A DNA stretch of 64,000 bases from Ricinus communis (Eukaryota; Streptophyta; Magnoliopsida; Malpighiales; Euphorbiaceae), in contig NC_063258.1 of assembly GCF_019578655.1 (NCBI RefSeq), positions 17,240,802-17,304,801 of the forward strand. Direction: 5' to 3'. Every line of letters begins with the position of its first letter. Positions within the stretch are counted from its first letter, which is position 1. The translations under genes were made by a program, and so were the position numbers. Under the pieces are notes generated by a model that did not search any database, was not told where the DNA came from, and saw only the letters and a program-made list of their open reading frames with translations. Below, in pieces: positions 32,886 through 43,436 of this stretch.

Positions 32886-34331
32886 TGATGTGCGTAAAAT
32901 ACACACATCTAAATGGAGTTTTTAAGATCGATTTTATGGATATTTGGATGTAAATTGGTACCAACACTCACCCTATGCATATGTTTATGTGCATTAGGTC
33001 TAAAAGAAGTCAAAGAATGAAAAGGAAAGAATTGGAGCATAATTGGACGTCAAAGCTGCCGAAACAAGCTAAGTACGAGCATGAGGAAGCTGAACATGGC
33101 CGTGTTGGTCTCAACACTGGCCGTGTTCCTAACACGGTCACAAACACAGGCCGTGTTACCAACACGGCCGTGATGGACATCAAAGAAGAAGTAGATCTTG
33201 TGGAGCACGTCCACAGAGAGTAACACGGCTAGGAACACCAGACCGTGTCCTTAACACGGCCGTGGTGGAGGCGATAGGGGGTATTAATTAAAAGAACGAA
33301 GAGAGGAAAAAAAGGAGGTGGCTAGGGTTAGAACTTCCCAAACCCTAATTTTTCTTTCCCTAAGGGTTCTCTGAGTTGAAACTAAGAGAAAAGGAGACTT
33401 GGATCAAGGTTTTAATCAGATTCCTTTCAAAGATTGAAGATTGGGCGAGGTTCGTTGATTGATTTTCAAATCGAACAAGAGGAACAAGAATCGATTCAAT
33501 TGGAGCAAAAGGATTTGGGGCTGTTTACTCTCATCCAAGGGTGTAATCAGGTTTTCTCTACCTTTACTTATTATTGTAATTGAATTCTTGTGTATTTTGA
33601 GAATGAACATGATTAGCTAGATTGATTAAATCCATTGGGATTTCTTTACTATGTTGGCTTGATATTATATTGTTGGATTGTTTGAGTTGGTTTTGTATTC
33701 TTCTTGTTTTCAGTATTAATAAGATAATGCATTCATGAGACGTTATGAATTGTGTGGTTAGATTGCTTTGTATGATTGAGAAGTCCATTTGGCAATTGGA
33801 ATTTTGAATAGCAAAAACTGGTTAATAATCGCTTAGAGATAAGGATAATTAACTAGCCAGATTAAGAATTACCAAATCTTAATAGAGGCGGATTAAAGCT
33901 TAATACTAATTTAAGAATCAATCGTTAGGAAGAGATTCCAACTTTCGGTTATTAGGTTTAGGAATTTGGTTATCTCGAGGGAGAAACCGAATTCGGTTAA
34001 GAATTCATCCACGTGTAGCATAATTAGGCTCACCGATCCTTTATCTTTTGTTTGATTGCCAACTAGTTTAGATTCCCTTTGGGTTTGTCTTCTTGTCTTG
34101 ATTATTTCGTTTATCAATCACTCTTGCATCTCTCTTAGGACTTAGCTTGTAGCTATTAGTTAGTTTAGAAATTATTTATCGCTAATTTTAGGTTAATATA
34201 ATAAAGAACAAAGGAGTAACTCTGGGCTTTCACTTTCCTGAGGAATATGACCTTGATACTCGCCATTAGTGCTAGACTGCATCGATAGGTACACTGCCTT
34301 AGATTGTAGCTAACACGAGTAGCACACATCA
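32886..34331 (+). mobile_element. Element X 3' LTR
   Basis: This 1,446-bp partner of 12,463-13,901 begins TGATGTGCGT and ends CACATCA, followed by ACAAC. One length difference is an extra acacggtcaca-type unit near 33,130. Single-base differences are spread over the whole length. Confidence 0.93.
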
Positions 34332-34575
34332 ACAACTATGTAATACAGTGATATTTATCAATCGGAGAAAATAATCGAGTAATTATGGTATATTTATGAG
34401 TATGAGAAAACAACTCCTTAAATGGGTTAATTTTATAATATGAGAAAACAACCCCGTAAAAGGGATATATTTGTCAATATAAGAAAATAACCTCGTTTAC
34501 ATATATATTTATAAATATGAGAAAACTACACGGTAAAAGTAGTGCAATTGCGAGTCTAAGAAAACGACATTATTA
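34332..34575 (+). repeat. 39-bp tandem array, right part
   Basis: The array resumes after X with units near 34,368, 34,406, 34,444, 34,483, 34,521 and 34,561, still at 38-40 base steps. The words agtagtgcaattgcgagtct (34,537) and gagtatgagaaaacaactcc (34,395) match particular units on the left side, so unit types recur in some order. The array fades at gacattattaatag. Confidence 0.83.
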
Positions 34576-34639
34576 ATAGCTCCTTGATTATTCATGTCCC
34601 CTCTATCAAGCTCCTCCCCCATATCATCCTACATCTAAT

Positions 34640-34757
34640 ACCTTAGGTTTGACAGTTTAATATACTTGAAGATTAATCTGGTTCTGGATAGATCTTGTGC
34701 AATGAAGTCAAACTTGCATACAGGTATAATCCTTTGATATAGGTTAGGTTCGTATCA
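34640..34757 (+). mobile_element. LTR-5 3' end fragment
   Basis: This matches the last part of the LTR at 57,790-58,248, from atctaataccttaggtttga to gttaggttcgtatca, and R1 begins immediately after. The preceding 34,576-34,639 shows nothing I recognise. Confidence 0.7.
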
Positions 34758-35715
34758 CAAACTCCTCTCTAGTTCTTGATTTGACTTTAGTTTATTCATC
34801 TTTCTTTATTTATTTACTCATATTTAGCTTCTAGTTTCTTCTTCTTATGGAATGAGGGCTTTCACATTATGAAAACTGCATGCAATCAAATATTTGAGGC
34901 TAGTGAGCATATTATTTCAGTTTTCTACCTTAAAAAGGATTAAGTTACGGGTTTTTTCAAGAACTTTGCAGACTTATGAAGATCGGCACTAGCAAACCTA
35001 AACTTATTGCTCATGTCCTTCCTTTGTTTTGTCCTCTTTGTCTATCCTTGTGTTTAAATCAATTCAATTCTCTCCTTATCGGATCCAAAATCCTACCTAT
35101 GTTTTCATTTGTTTTTTTCTTTTGTTTGTCTTTTTCTAATCGATGTCTTATATGATGGTTTAATTTTATTTGGCAAGTATAAATAGGAGTGTTGAGTTAA
35201 ATCACGTGGAAGCGACAATTATAGACACTGATCTAATGCGTGGACAAATACAATGAAATAAAATTAGTTGATCGAGTATTAATATCATTTTTCAAATGAT
35301 TGCGAACACAATTTTTGGAGGAAAGAGGGAACATCGAGAATCGAGACATACCTAAATATTTAGATTCATAATTTGCACCAATGGGATTTCCATCATTCTT
35401 TATTCCTCTAGGCATGAGGACTCTTGATGACACAAGGATTGGCAAAAGGAATCATGGAAATGCAATTAAGAAGCCTAACTTGTAGTGTTAGGGATTGGAT
35501 TGATGATCAAGCACGATGAGATGTAAGTCCACGTGCGTAAGGGAGAAATCATGTTGGTTTTAATAAATCCAAGCATAATACAAGTGAGAATACGAGCGTT
35601 TTGATGTTTGGGACGCTTATAATGAAGTAGTTTGGATCAGAGTGTTATTAGGTAGGCCCACACGAATTGTCTCTTATTTTTGTTAATTTGGGTCATCAAA
35701 CTTTGGACAACAAGA
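34758..35715 (-). repeat. R1 monomer, reverse (duplicate of 58,249-59,270)
   Basis: Begins caaactcctctctagttctt right after the LTR-5 end, as in the copy at 58,249. It runs through ttcttcttcttatggaatgag and tatatgatggtttaatttt and ends at the R1 inversion junction. Confidence 0.78.
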
Positions 35716-37552
35716 GTGGTTAACTAGTCCTTACGGTAATCCTTATTTCATCATGAGTCCTCATGGCTTGAGGAACAATGAATGATGGAGATCCTATATT
35801 TTATGAACTAGCTCAACGAAAATAAGGGAAAATTCATGTGAGCCTACTTGATGACACTCCAAACCAAATTACTTAATTATATCTATACTAAAGATAAAAA
35901 AAGCTTGCAATCCTTATTATATTATGCTTGGATTCATTGATAACATGGTGATTTCTCCCTTACGCGAGTGGATTTACATCTTGTCCTGCTTGATCTTAAA
36001 GCTAAGCCCCAATGCCACTAGTCAAGCTTATCAATTGCATTTCCATGATTCCTTATGCCAATCCCTATGTCATCATGTGTCGTCATGCCTAGAGGAATAA
36101 GGAATGATGGAGATTTTAATGATGCAAATCCTGAATCAAAATATTTATTCATGACTCTATTCTCATCATTTCCTCTTTCCTTCAAAAGATTCATCTACGA
36201 TCATTCAGTGAATGATATCAACACTAGTTCAACTAATTTTCCTTCTTCACATTCCTCTAACCATTGGGTTGGTGTCTATGATTGCTGCTTCCACATGCTT
36301 TCACCCAACAATCGTGTTTATACTCCCTAAAAGAAAACCAAACCATCATACTAGACAGAGATTATAAAGAGAGACACAAAAGAAATAAACAAAATGAGAA
36401 ATAGGTAGGATTTTAGATTTGATAAGGAAAGAAATCACAAGTTCTTTATTCTCTTCCATACGGCTAAGTGTAAAGATCAAATCAAATTGACTTAAACACA
36501 AGTGTAGACAAAGAACATAAGAGAAAGGAAGGATGTGAGGGATAAGTCTATGCTCGCTAGCGCAAGTGTTGATAAGTCTATAAATTTCTTGAAAGAACCC
36601 ATAACTTTATCTCCTGTAAGGTATAAAACTGAAATAATATGCTCATTAGCCTCAAGTATTCAGTTGCATGCGGTTTTTATAGTGCGAAAGCCATCATTCC
36701 ATTAGAAGAAGAGACTAGAAGCTAAATATGAATAAATAAATCAAGAAAGCTTAATAAACTAAAGTCCAATCAAGAAAGATTAATATAGCTTAATAAAAAT
36801 TAGGGTAAATTCGGGTGGGCCTACCTAAAAACACTCCGATCCAAATTACTTCATTATATTCATTTCAAACATCAAAGCGCTCAAACTTTGGCTTGTATTA
36901 TTCTTAGGTTAATCGAAAACAACATGATTTCTCCCTTACGTGCTTGGATTTACGTATATCCTGCTTGATCATCAAGTTAAGCCCAAATGCCACTAGTCAA
37001 GCTTGTTAACTGTGTTCACTTGTTTCCTTATGCCCAACCTTGCATCATCAGAAGTCCTCATGCCGAGAGGAATAAGGAAGAATGGAGATCCTAATGGTGC
37101 AAATCATAAGTCAAAATATTTGGACGTTCCTTGATTCTCGGTATTCCCTCTTTCCTCTAAAATATTTATCCACGATCATTTAGAGAATGATAATAATACA
37201 CAGTCAACTAATTTTCTTTTTCTGCATTCGTTGAACCATTTGATTGGTGCCTATGATTGCCGCTTCCACGGGCTTTCACTCAACACTCGTGTTTAAGCTT
37301 CCCATATAAAACTACACCAATATACTAGATAGAGATTAGAAAGAGAGGCACAATAGAAACAAACAAAATGAGAATAAATGTAGGATTTCAGATCCAATAA
37401 GGAAAGAAATCAGAAGCTCTTTATTCTCTTCCATATGGCTAAGCGTAAGGATCAAATCAAATTGATTTAAACACAAGCATAGACAAAGAACACAAGAGAA
37501 AGGAAGGACATGAGGGATAAGTCTATGCTCGCTTAGCGCGAGTGTTGATAAG
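35716..37552 (+). repeat. R1 block, forward (duplicate of 59,271-63,928)
   Basis: Just under two forward monomers, with landmarks near 36,225 and 37,203. The monomer joint lacks about 60 bases around 36,775. The block ends at gtgttgataag, where LTR-2 begins in reverse; the copy near the right end of the window stops at the same base. Confidence 0.78.
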
Positions 37553-37918
37553 TGATATGAACATGGCTATCTTGTGCCAAACCCATATTCAATGTTGATG
37601 TCTTTGCCAAGGATCGTTCATCTAATCAAGCAAAGAAACTTTAACTCCTAATAAGACCCTTAAGTAACTTATACTTAAGAATCTTAATTATAAAGAATTA
37701 AAGGTTGTTTAACATAAACAAAAGTTTAGATGAAACTAAGTTTGTAAAATACCAAGCTTTCACTTGATAAATTCACCAAGTTCATAAATACAAAAGAAGA
37801 GAATTAACTCCAAAATAATTAATATCCAACAACTCCATTTAGATAGAAATTTATACTAGCTTATAAAGGCCTTAAAGAAACCTAATTCTATAATGATAAG
37901 GAAGCAAATAACTTATGT

Positions 37919-38254
37919 ATTACTGATGTCAATAATGATAATTTATGTATTGATGTCAATGAAGAATTTGAAGATGTGATTATTAAAGATGCTAAGGAAG
38001 ACAACGATATGCCACCTTTAAGTGAGTCCAAAACTGAAGAGATCATTGCCGAAGATGAGGCAAAAGTTAAGTTTTTGAAGAGTGAGATTGTGCTGCTCGA
38101 TACAATGGAGTCTTTTGAGCATGTTGATCTAGTTGGCATTGAAAGTATTATTTATTTAAAAGATCCTCTAATAGCTTTTGTAAAAGAGTTGCAGGTCAAT
38201 AATGAGTTCTTATTGTTCTTTGAGATTATATGTTTGCTTCTTTCACAATACTCC
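37919..38254 (+). pseudogene. Retrotransposon internal fragment (post-protease linker)
   Basis: A 93-codon open part (37,976-38,257) encodes an acidic peptide with the block FEHVDLVGIESIIYLKDPLIAFVKEL. The same block occurs in the deleted element at 44.8 kb and the remnant at 40,228. In those elements it follows the protease domain, so I take it as the protease-RT linker of the LTR-1/LTR-2 family. Catalytic parts are missing and both ends join LTR sequence. Confidence 0.65.
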
Positions 38255-38309
38255 TAATCTTATTATTATTTGTTTCCTTATCATTATAGAATTAGGTTTT
38301 TTTAAGGCC

Positions 38310-38317
38310 TATATAAG
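38310..38317 (+). promoter_or_regulatory. TATA box in LTR-2 right arm
   Basis: The octamer tatataag within aaggcctatataagctag is the same conserved core-promoter site as at 2,835. It faces the opposite way to the left arm's copy, where the site has decayed. Confidence 0.5.
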
Positions 38318-38620
38318 CTAGTACGAATTTCTATGTAAATGAAGTTGTTGAATATTGATTATTTTGGAGTTAATTCTCTTCTTTTGTTCTTTATGAACTT
38401 GATGAATTTATCAAGGGAAGGCTTGGTATTTTACAAACTTAGTTTAATCTAATGTTTATGTTAAACTACCTTTAATTCTTTGTAATTAAGGTTCTTAAGT
38501 ACAAGTTATTTAAGGGTCTTATTGGAAGTTAGAGTTTATTTGCTTGATTAGGTGAACGATCCTTGGTGAAGACATCAACATTCAATACGGGTTTGGCACA
38601 AGCTAGCCATGTTCATATCA

Positions 38621-38654
38621 TTGATTCCATATCATTTGGTATTTAAGCACAGGT
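38621..38654 (+). other. Primer-binding-site-like remnant
   Basis: After the LTR-2 end comes ttgattccatatca and then tttggtatttaagcacagg. The latter resembles the tttggtatcagagc site (initiator tRNA-Met type) that follows LTRs of this group, with changes in the middle. Confidence 0.45.
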
Positions 38655-39548
38655 TATAAAACCTCCATGAATAAGTTTGAGAACCCCTTTTGAATTATTT
38701 AACCTCTATGAAAGGTTAGAAAACAGATTACTTAGAAAGATGATCAAGAACTAAAATTTAGAAAAGTTGTTCCTAAATCCCAATTTCGAAATACTCCACA
38801 AGAAGATGATCAATCTACTTGAATGTTTCTTAAGCATGCATTCTATATAAGAACATAAAGACAAAAGCAAATAGCTTTTAAGGTTTAATAACCAATTATC
38901 ATTCAAACTCAACTTCAACTTTTTAATTCATTACATCAAAATTCGTACTATCCTCTTATAGGCCTTAGAAAACCCTAAATCTTAACTAATAAAGATTTAC
39001 ATCTCATTTAGGAAAAAGATAACATTCCTAATAAAAAGAGATAAGTAAAACAAAGCCCTAATTATGTTAAAATACATGTTTGTCTGCCCAAAATAATCAT
39101 AAGACCCTAATTTACATAAGTCATATAGATGGGCCTCGTAACATAAGCCAAGTTAGGCCCAAAGTCTTGATATGCTCCAATTCCACTTTTTTGGTCTTTT
39201 TAAGACCAATTAGATTCATCTAAGCCCAATAAATTGAATTAAAAATGAGCCTTGAACTTAAATCCAACTCTTCAAGCCTTGATGTGTCCTTAGCCCAAAT
39301 GTCTTGGATAAGCTCATTGAGTTACAATTTGAATGGAACTAGGACTCCTAGTTAAATTAGGATTCCTAGTTGAATTAGGATTCCTTTCATTGCTTGAATT
39401 CCTAATATCATCAGAACTCCTTGCAGGATTAGGATTCCTAGTTGAGTCAAGACTCCTTATTTGATTAGGATTCCTTGAGCTCGTAGGATTCGCAACATCA
39501 AGACTCCTTGTTAGAGTAAGATTCATTGTACTAGTTTGGTTCGTATCA
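38655..39548 (-). mobile_element. LTR-1 copy, reverse (3' LTR of a remnant)
   Basis: In reverse it starts TGATACGAACC at 39,548 and ends near 38,655 (family end ggttccatatca, here altered). It includes the AGGANTCCT-like array at about 39,335-39,515. Next to its start, at 39,549-39,563, the reverse strand reads aaagaaagggggaa, the polypurine tract, so this was a 3' LTR. Confidence 0.78.
39335..39515 (-). repeat. AGGANTCCT-like motif array in LTR-1
   Basis: About eight to ten near-palindromic units of the AGGA(A/G)TCCT type recur at roughly 15- and 30-base steps just inside the LTR start. On the reverse strand they read in frame as STRNPN/TRSP units continuing the polyprotein end (RTNIFKERGND). 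Similar arrays lie at 2,139, 4,225, 39,775, 41,798, 44,508, 46,690 and 52,495. Confidence 0.75.
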
Positions 39549-39767
39549 TTCCCCCTTTCTTTGAAAATATTTGTCCTTAAATCTTGCCCGAATATTATGA
39601 AAGAAGCAAACATATAATCTCTAAAAATAATACTAACTCATTATCAACTTGCAAATCTTTCACAAAAGTTGTTAGAGGAACTTTAGAACAAATAATACTT
39701 CCAATGCCAATAAACTCAACATGTTCAATTGGCTTAATGGCATCAAGCAAAACATATTCCTTCTTTT
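39549..39767 (-). pseudogene. Polyprotein C-terminal remnant of LTR-1 element
   Basis: On the reverse strand this encodes FGQDLRTNIFKERGND at the LTR border. That is the typical end of Ty3/gypsy polyproteins whose final residues meet the LTR. Upstream is the linker block with EHVEFIGIGSII. RT, RNase H and integrase are missing between the two, so a large internal deletion joined the linker to the C-terminus. Confidence 0.65.
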
Positions 39768-39928
39768 TGTTGCTTGAACTCGTAATATCATCAGAACTCC
39801 TTGCAAGATTAGGATTCCTAGTTGAGTCAGGACTCCTAATTTGATTAGGACTCCTTGAGCTAGTAGGATTTGCATCATCAAGACTTCTTGTTGGAGTAAG
39901 ATTCGTTATGCTAGTTTGGTTCGTATCA
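39768..39928 (-). mobile_element. LTR-1 5' fragment, reverse
   Basis: Only the start of an LTR-1 remains, in reverse, ending with ggttcgtatca at 39,928. It contains a second AGGANTCCT-like array (39,775-39,900). It abuts linker coding DNA on its left, so the rest of this LTR, the leader and gag were deleted. Confidence 0.7.
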
Positions 39929-40227
39929 AATCCCTAACGAAAGCAAGGGAAATTCGCAAGGGCATACCTAATAACACTTCGGCCCATGATTTATTGCTCA
40001 AGTCCTTGTTGTCTTTTGTTCTTTGTCTACCCTTGTGTTTTAGATTTGATCCTTAAGCTTAACCATATGGAAGAGAACAAAAAACTTATGATTTCTTTCC
40101 TTATCGGATCTAAAATCCTACCTATGTTCTTATTTTGTTCGTTTCTTTTGTGCCTCTCTTTCTAATTACTCTCTAGTATGATAGTTTGGTTTAATTTGGG
40201 GCACATAAACATGAGTGCTGAGTTAAA
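39929..40227. repeat. R1 fragment, mixed orientation
   Basis: The first 60 bases (aacgaaagcaagggaaattcg...) are forward R1. From about 39,990 the R1 sequence is reversed (cttgtgttttagatttgatcc to tagtatgatagtttgg). This is another inversion joint, at a different R1 position from the one shared by three copies. Confidence 0.65.
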
Positions 40228-40466
40228 GATGAAGCAAAAGTTGAGCTGGTGAAAAATAAAGATGTTTTGCTTGATGCCATTTAGTCAATTGAACATGTTG
40301 AGTTTATTGGCATTGAAAGTAATATTTGTTCTAAAGTTCCTCTAATAACTTTTATGAAAGATTTGTAGGTTGATAATGAGTTAGTATTATTCTTGGAGAT
40401 TATATGTTTGCTTCTTTCACAATATTCGGGCTAGATCGAGGACGAATCTTTTTAAAGAAGAGGGAA
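40228..40466 (+). pseudogene. LTR-1 element linker and C-terminal remnant
   Basis: Forward coding debris with EHVEFIGIESNI, then ARSRTNLFKEEGN-like sequence broken by a frame change, ending in the polypurine tract aaagaagagggaa (40,454-40,466) before an LTR. It shows the same deletion architecture as at 39,549 and 44,704, so deleted copies of the same form occur three times. Confidence 0.65.
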
Positions 40467-40926
40467 TGATACGAACCAAACTAGCACAATAAATCCTACT
40501 CCAAAAAGTTAAATCTATTAGTTAGGAAGGTTATCTTTATTCTAGATGAGAAGTAAATCCTTATTAGTTAAGATTTATTATTTTCTAAGGCCTATATGAG
40601 GCTAGTACGAATTTTGATGTAAAGTTAAGTTGAAGTTAAATGATAATTGGTATTTTTAACTTAAAGCTTGTTTGCTTTGTCTTTGTGTTCTTGTTTGAAT
40701 GCAAATTTTACTTATCAAGAAGTTGATCTATCTTTGTGGCGTACTAGGAATTGGGGTTTGAGGGACTCAGTTTTCCTTTTTAATTCTTGATCATCTTTCT
40801 AAGTAATCTGTTTTCTAACCTTTCCTAGGGGTTGGACCGAATTGGTTTTTGGGGTGTTCATGTTAATGTATTGGGGGTCCGTAATTCAAAAAGGGTTCTC
40901 AAGCTTATTCATAGAGGTTCCATATA
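40467..40926 (+). mobile_element. LTR-1 copy, internally shortened
   Basis: Starts TGATACGAACCAAACTAGC and runs to the family end near 40,926 (gaggttccatata). The AGGANTCCT array is missing: sequence jumps from ctactccaa to aaagttaaatc. The TATA site has decayed to ctatatgagg. Integrase coding DNA follows directly, so primer site, leader, gag and most of pol were lost. Confidence 0.7.
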
Positions 40927-41538
40927 AAAAAGATTCCATAAATATGGTTGTTGATAGGTTTTCTAAGATGGCTCACTTTATTCCATATTATAAGAAAACT
41001 AATGATCCATCACATATAGTTGATTTATTTTTCAAGGGGATTGTGCGTTTACATAGCATGCCTCTCACTATTGTGAGTGATAGAGATGCTAAGTTCTTGA
41101 GTTACTTTTGGAAGACTATATGGTGCAAGTTGGCTACTAAGCTATTGTTTCTACTACTTGTCATCCACAAACTGAAAGTCAGACAAAAGTGGTTAATAGG
41201 ACTTCGTCTACTCTTTTGCATGCTATCATTAAGAAAAACTTGAAAACTTGGGAAGAATGTTGACCGCATGTTGAATTTGCTCATAATAGGAGCTTGCATT
41301 ATGCTACTAAATATTCATCTTTTAAGATTGTTTATGATTTCAATCTTTCAACTCCATTAGATTTATCTCATTTGCCCATGCATGAGCTTATTAATTTAGA
41401 TGGTGCAAAGAAAGCCGAATGTATGAAGCAATTGCATGATAAGGTGCAGTTAAACATTAAAAAGAGGACGGAGCAATATGTTACTGAAGCTAATAAAGGG
41501 CGAAAGAAAGTGATTTTTGAGCCTAGAGATTGGGTTTG
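40927..41538 (+). pseudogene. Ty3/gypsy integrase fragment
   Basis: Coding resumes inside the catalytic core ([22 protein letters not shown]), has the second Asp in [11 protein letters not shown], and shifts frame near 41,150. The catalytic Glu position reads Lys (TKVVNR) compared with related proteins. The core continues past a TGA near 41,262 into ATKYSSFKIVYDFNLSTPLDL and KRTEQYVTEAN. It is then interrupted by the solo LTR at 41,539. The rest of the C-terminal region is at 42,326. Confidence 0.85.
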
Positions 41539-42325
41539 TGATAAAATCAAGGCTAATCCTTCGCCACCAGGCAAGCCACGAATGGGTCCATTGAAGTATG
41601 AGGTTCCAATCACACGAGCTAGAAGCAAGAGATTCAAGGCTGCTTTGTGTTCTTTCATGGTCCACGTAATAGACAAGATGCATTCAAGAAGCAAGGTTAG
41701 CGAGTTGGACTTAGCAGATCAAGATTCAACTTTGATTAATTGTATTTCATTCATGGATTAAAGCCCAACATGAAGTGATGAGAACCCATGTAGCACAAGG
41801 AATCCTACTTCAACAAAGAATCCTAATTCCACTAAAGATCCTAATCCAGCAAGGAGTCCTGACGACATCTATTTAAGAGTTATTTGTTTCCTTGTTTATT
41901 TAGGAATCTTGACCATATCTTATTCCCTTTCTTTAAGGAGTTATTTGTTTCCTTGTTGATTTAGGAATCTTGGCCGCATATCCTAGTCATTCTAGGATTA
42001 GGATTATTTTGTTTTAAACTCTATAAATAGAGCTATGTATTTCGGCAAAAGTATCATTTGATTGAATAAAAACCTTGTTTTTGCTTAAAGAGTTTCTTTG
42101 AGTGTTCTTGAGATTAAAGCTTATTATTTAGGTTTTAATTTCACTTCTACCTTAATTTAATTCTATTAACTTGTTAGTTTCTAGGATTAATTAAGTTCAT
42201 CTCATTATAGCTATTAATCTTATTTCTTTATAAATAAGGGTGATAGTTCCGCAAAGAACTTTTGGCAAACCTTATAAGTATTGATCTTGGCGTGTAATCT
42301 TCTCTTCCATAGAAGGTTTACATCA
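41539..42325 (+). mobile_element. 787-bp solo LTR splitting the integrase fragment
   Basis: The insert begins TGATAAAATC, ends TTTACATCA, and has perfect 5-bp duplications GTTTG at 41,534-41,538 and 42,326-42,330. Taking it and one GTTTG out makes the integrase frame continuous. It encodes a polyprotein-end-like peptide (PITRARSKRF) in its 5' part, as several plant Ty3/gypsy LTRs do. It contains an LTR-2-like AGGANTCCT piece (41,777-41,869) and a tandem duplication of gagttatttgtttccttg (41,879 and 41,938). Confidence 0.88.
42021..42030 (+). promoter_or_regulatory. TATA box of the solo LTR
   Basis: The motif ctataaatag, a canonical plant TATA box, lies about 480 bases into the LTR. Confidence 0.6.
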
Positions 42326-42547
42326 GTTTGGGTACATATGCGAAAAGAAAGGTTTCCAGCTCAAAGGTGTTCCAAGCTACTCCCAAAGGGATATGGTCCT
42401 TTTCAAGTTGTTGGAAGGATCAATGACAATGCCTATAAACTTGATTTACCTAGTTAGTATCATGTGAGTGATACTTTCAGTGTTACTGATTTAACGCTCT
42501 TTGATGTAGGTTATGGTTTGATGACAAGTCCTTTTGAAGAGAGGGAA
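42326..42547 (+). pseudogene. Integrase C-terminal fragment and polyprotein end
   Basis: This continues the integrase fragment at 41,538 after the solo LTR. The frame reads HMRKERFPAQR, then GYGPFQVVGRINDNAYKLDLP, a TAG near 42,453, and VSDTFSVTDLTLFDVGYG. It ends in SPFEERE next to the polypurine tract gaagagagggaa (42,536-42,547) and an LTR. These blocks are characteristic of the C-terminal domain of Ty3/gypsy integrases without a chromodomain. Confidence 0.85.
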
Positions 42548-43436
42548 TGATGCAACCGCAAAGCCTAAAGAGCCAAGTAGCCAACTAAGTGAAGGAGATC
42601 AAGTTTCAAGCCTAAGTGATCCATTATTCGTGAAGGGAGGCCTAATTGCAAGAGCTAGAGCCAAGAGAAAGAAAGAGGCCTTAAATGGTCTTTCAAGATA
42701 TTTGGGCTAACCCTTCTATGCCACATGAAGAGTTAGAGTTAATCAATCTAATCTTGCTATTAACCTAATTCAACATGTTAGGCCATGAATTCTTAAGTTT
42801 TGGGTGAAATTTTACTCAAGGGAACAAGGGAAGACCGAGTTCTTAAAGAGGAAGCAAAGAAAGAAGCTTAAAGAGGAAACAAGGAGGTGAATGCTTGTTA
42901 GCTTGACCTAGGTGCCTAATTTTATTTAGGAAACAAGCAGCCACCTTTTATAGTTATTTATGAATATTAGATGTTGATTTAGTCCATTCTTCCTATATCA
43001 AAGATTTTCTAAATCACTCTAGTTACTTATTTTGTTATTTAGGAAACTTCTAATTTACTCTTTGATTTTTATTTTCCTATTCTAGTTTCTGCCTAAACGT
43101 GTAAAGGAAGCTAAGGTTGTATCTTTTGCTATTTAAACACACTATAGCCTAATGGTTCAAGGTTAATAGAGACTTTTATTATTGACTCCATTGAGAGAAT
43201 TCAATTCTTGGTTCTTTTGAAACTTATGAGCTTATCGAGACTTGTTCTTGTGGCGTTCTTTGAGACTTATCAGTCAACTTCTTTGTAATCTTGAGTGCAG
43301 CGTCCAAAACCTTTTCTATACCAATGTTCACAATTCTAATAAAGTGTTAGGTCGAGGACTTTATTCGTGACTCTGACTTTAGACATTCTTGGCAACAATT
43401 CTGCAATGTGTTTCTTGCAAATCCTTACAAGAATCA
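42548..43436 (+). mobile_element. LTR-3 copy (3' LTR)
   Basis: Starts TGATGCAACCGC immediately after a polypurine tract and ends most likely at AAGAATCA, giving 889 bp. The polyprotein frame extends into it (GGLIARARAKRKKEALNG). A TATA-like ctatttaaacac lies near 43,129. R1 follows. No duplication can be checked because the 5' end of the element is gone. Confidence 0.72.

Larger units (their letters stand above)
12463..34331 (+). mobile_element. Element X: Athila-type Ty3/gypsy retrotransposon with nested insert
   Basis: X starts TGATGTGTGT and ends ACACATCA, with 5-bp duplications ACAAC at 12,458-12,462 and 34,332-34,336. Its order is LTR, tRNA-Asp primer site, gag, protease, RT-RNase H, integrase, env-like region, purine tract, LTR. 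Removing nested element Y (19,398-28,741) and its duplicated ATTAC leaves about 12.5 kb, usual for Athila. All genes carry stops or frameshifts, so X is inactive by itself. The two LTRs differ by a few per cent by eye, much more than those of Y, in agreement with X being the older insertion. Confidence 0.93.
37553..38620. repeat. Inverted LTR-2 pair forming a long potential hairpin
   Basis: The left arm 37,553-37,918 reads in reverse and the right arm 38,255-38,620 forward. They are reverse complements over about 365 bases (outer ends TGATATGAACATGGCTA and TAGCCATGTTCATATCA) with modest mismatch. The 336-base loop is a piece of element coding DNA. A normal element has LTRs in direct orientation, so this arose by rearrangement or by one copy inserting into another. 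Confidence 0.8.

Noticed and set aside
36055..36330. Short frames starting MPI(P/L)-SS repeated in many R1 copies as a gene family
   Set aside because: They occur at the same place in each R1 monomer with varying stops, on whichever strand the monomer lies, and have no domain.
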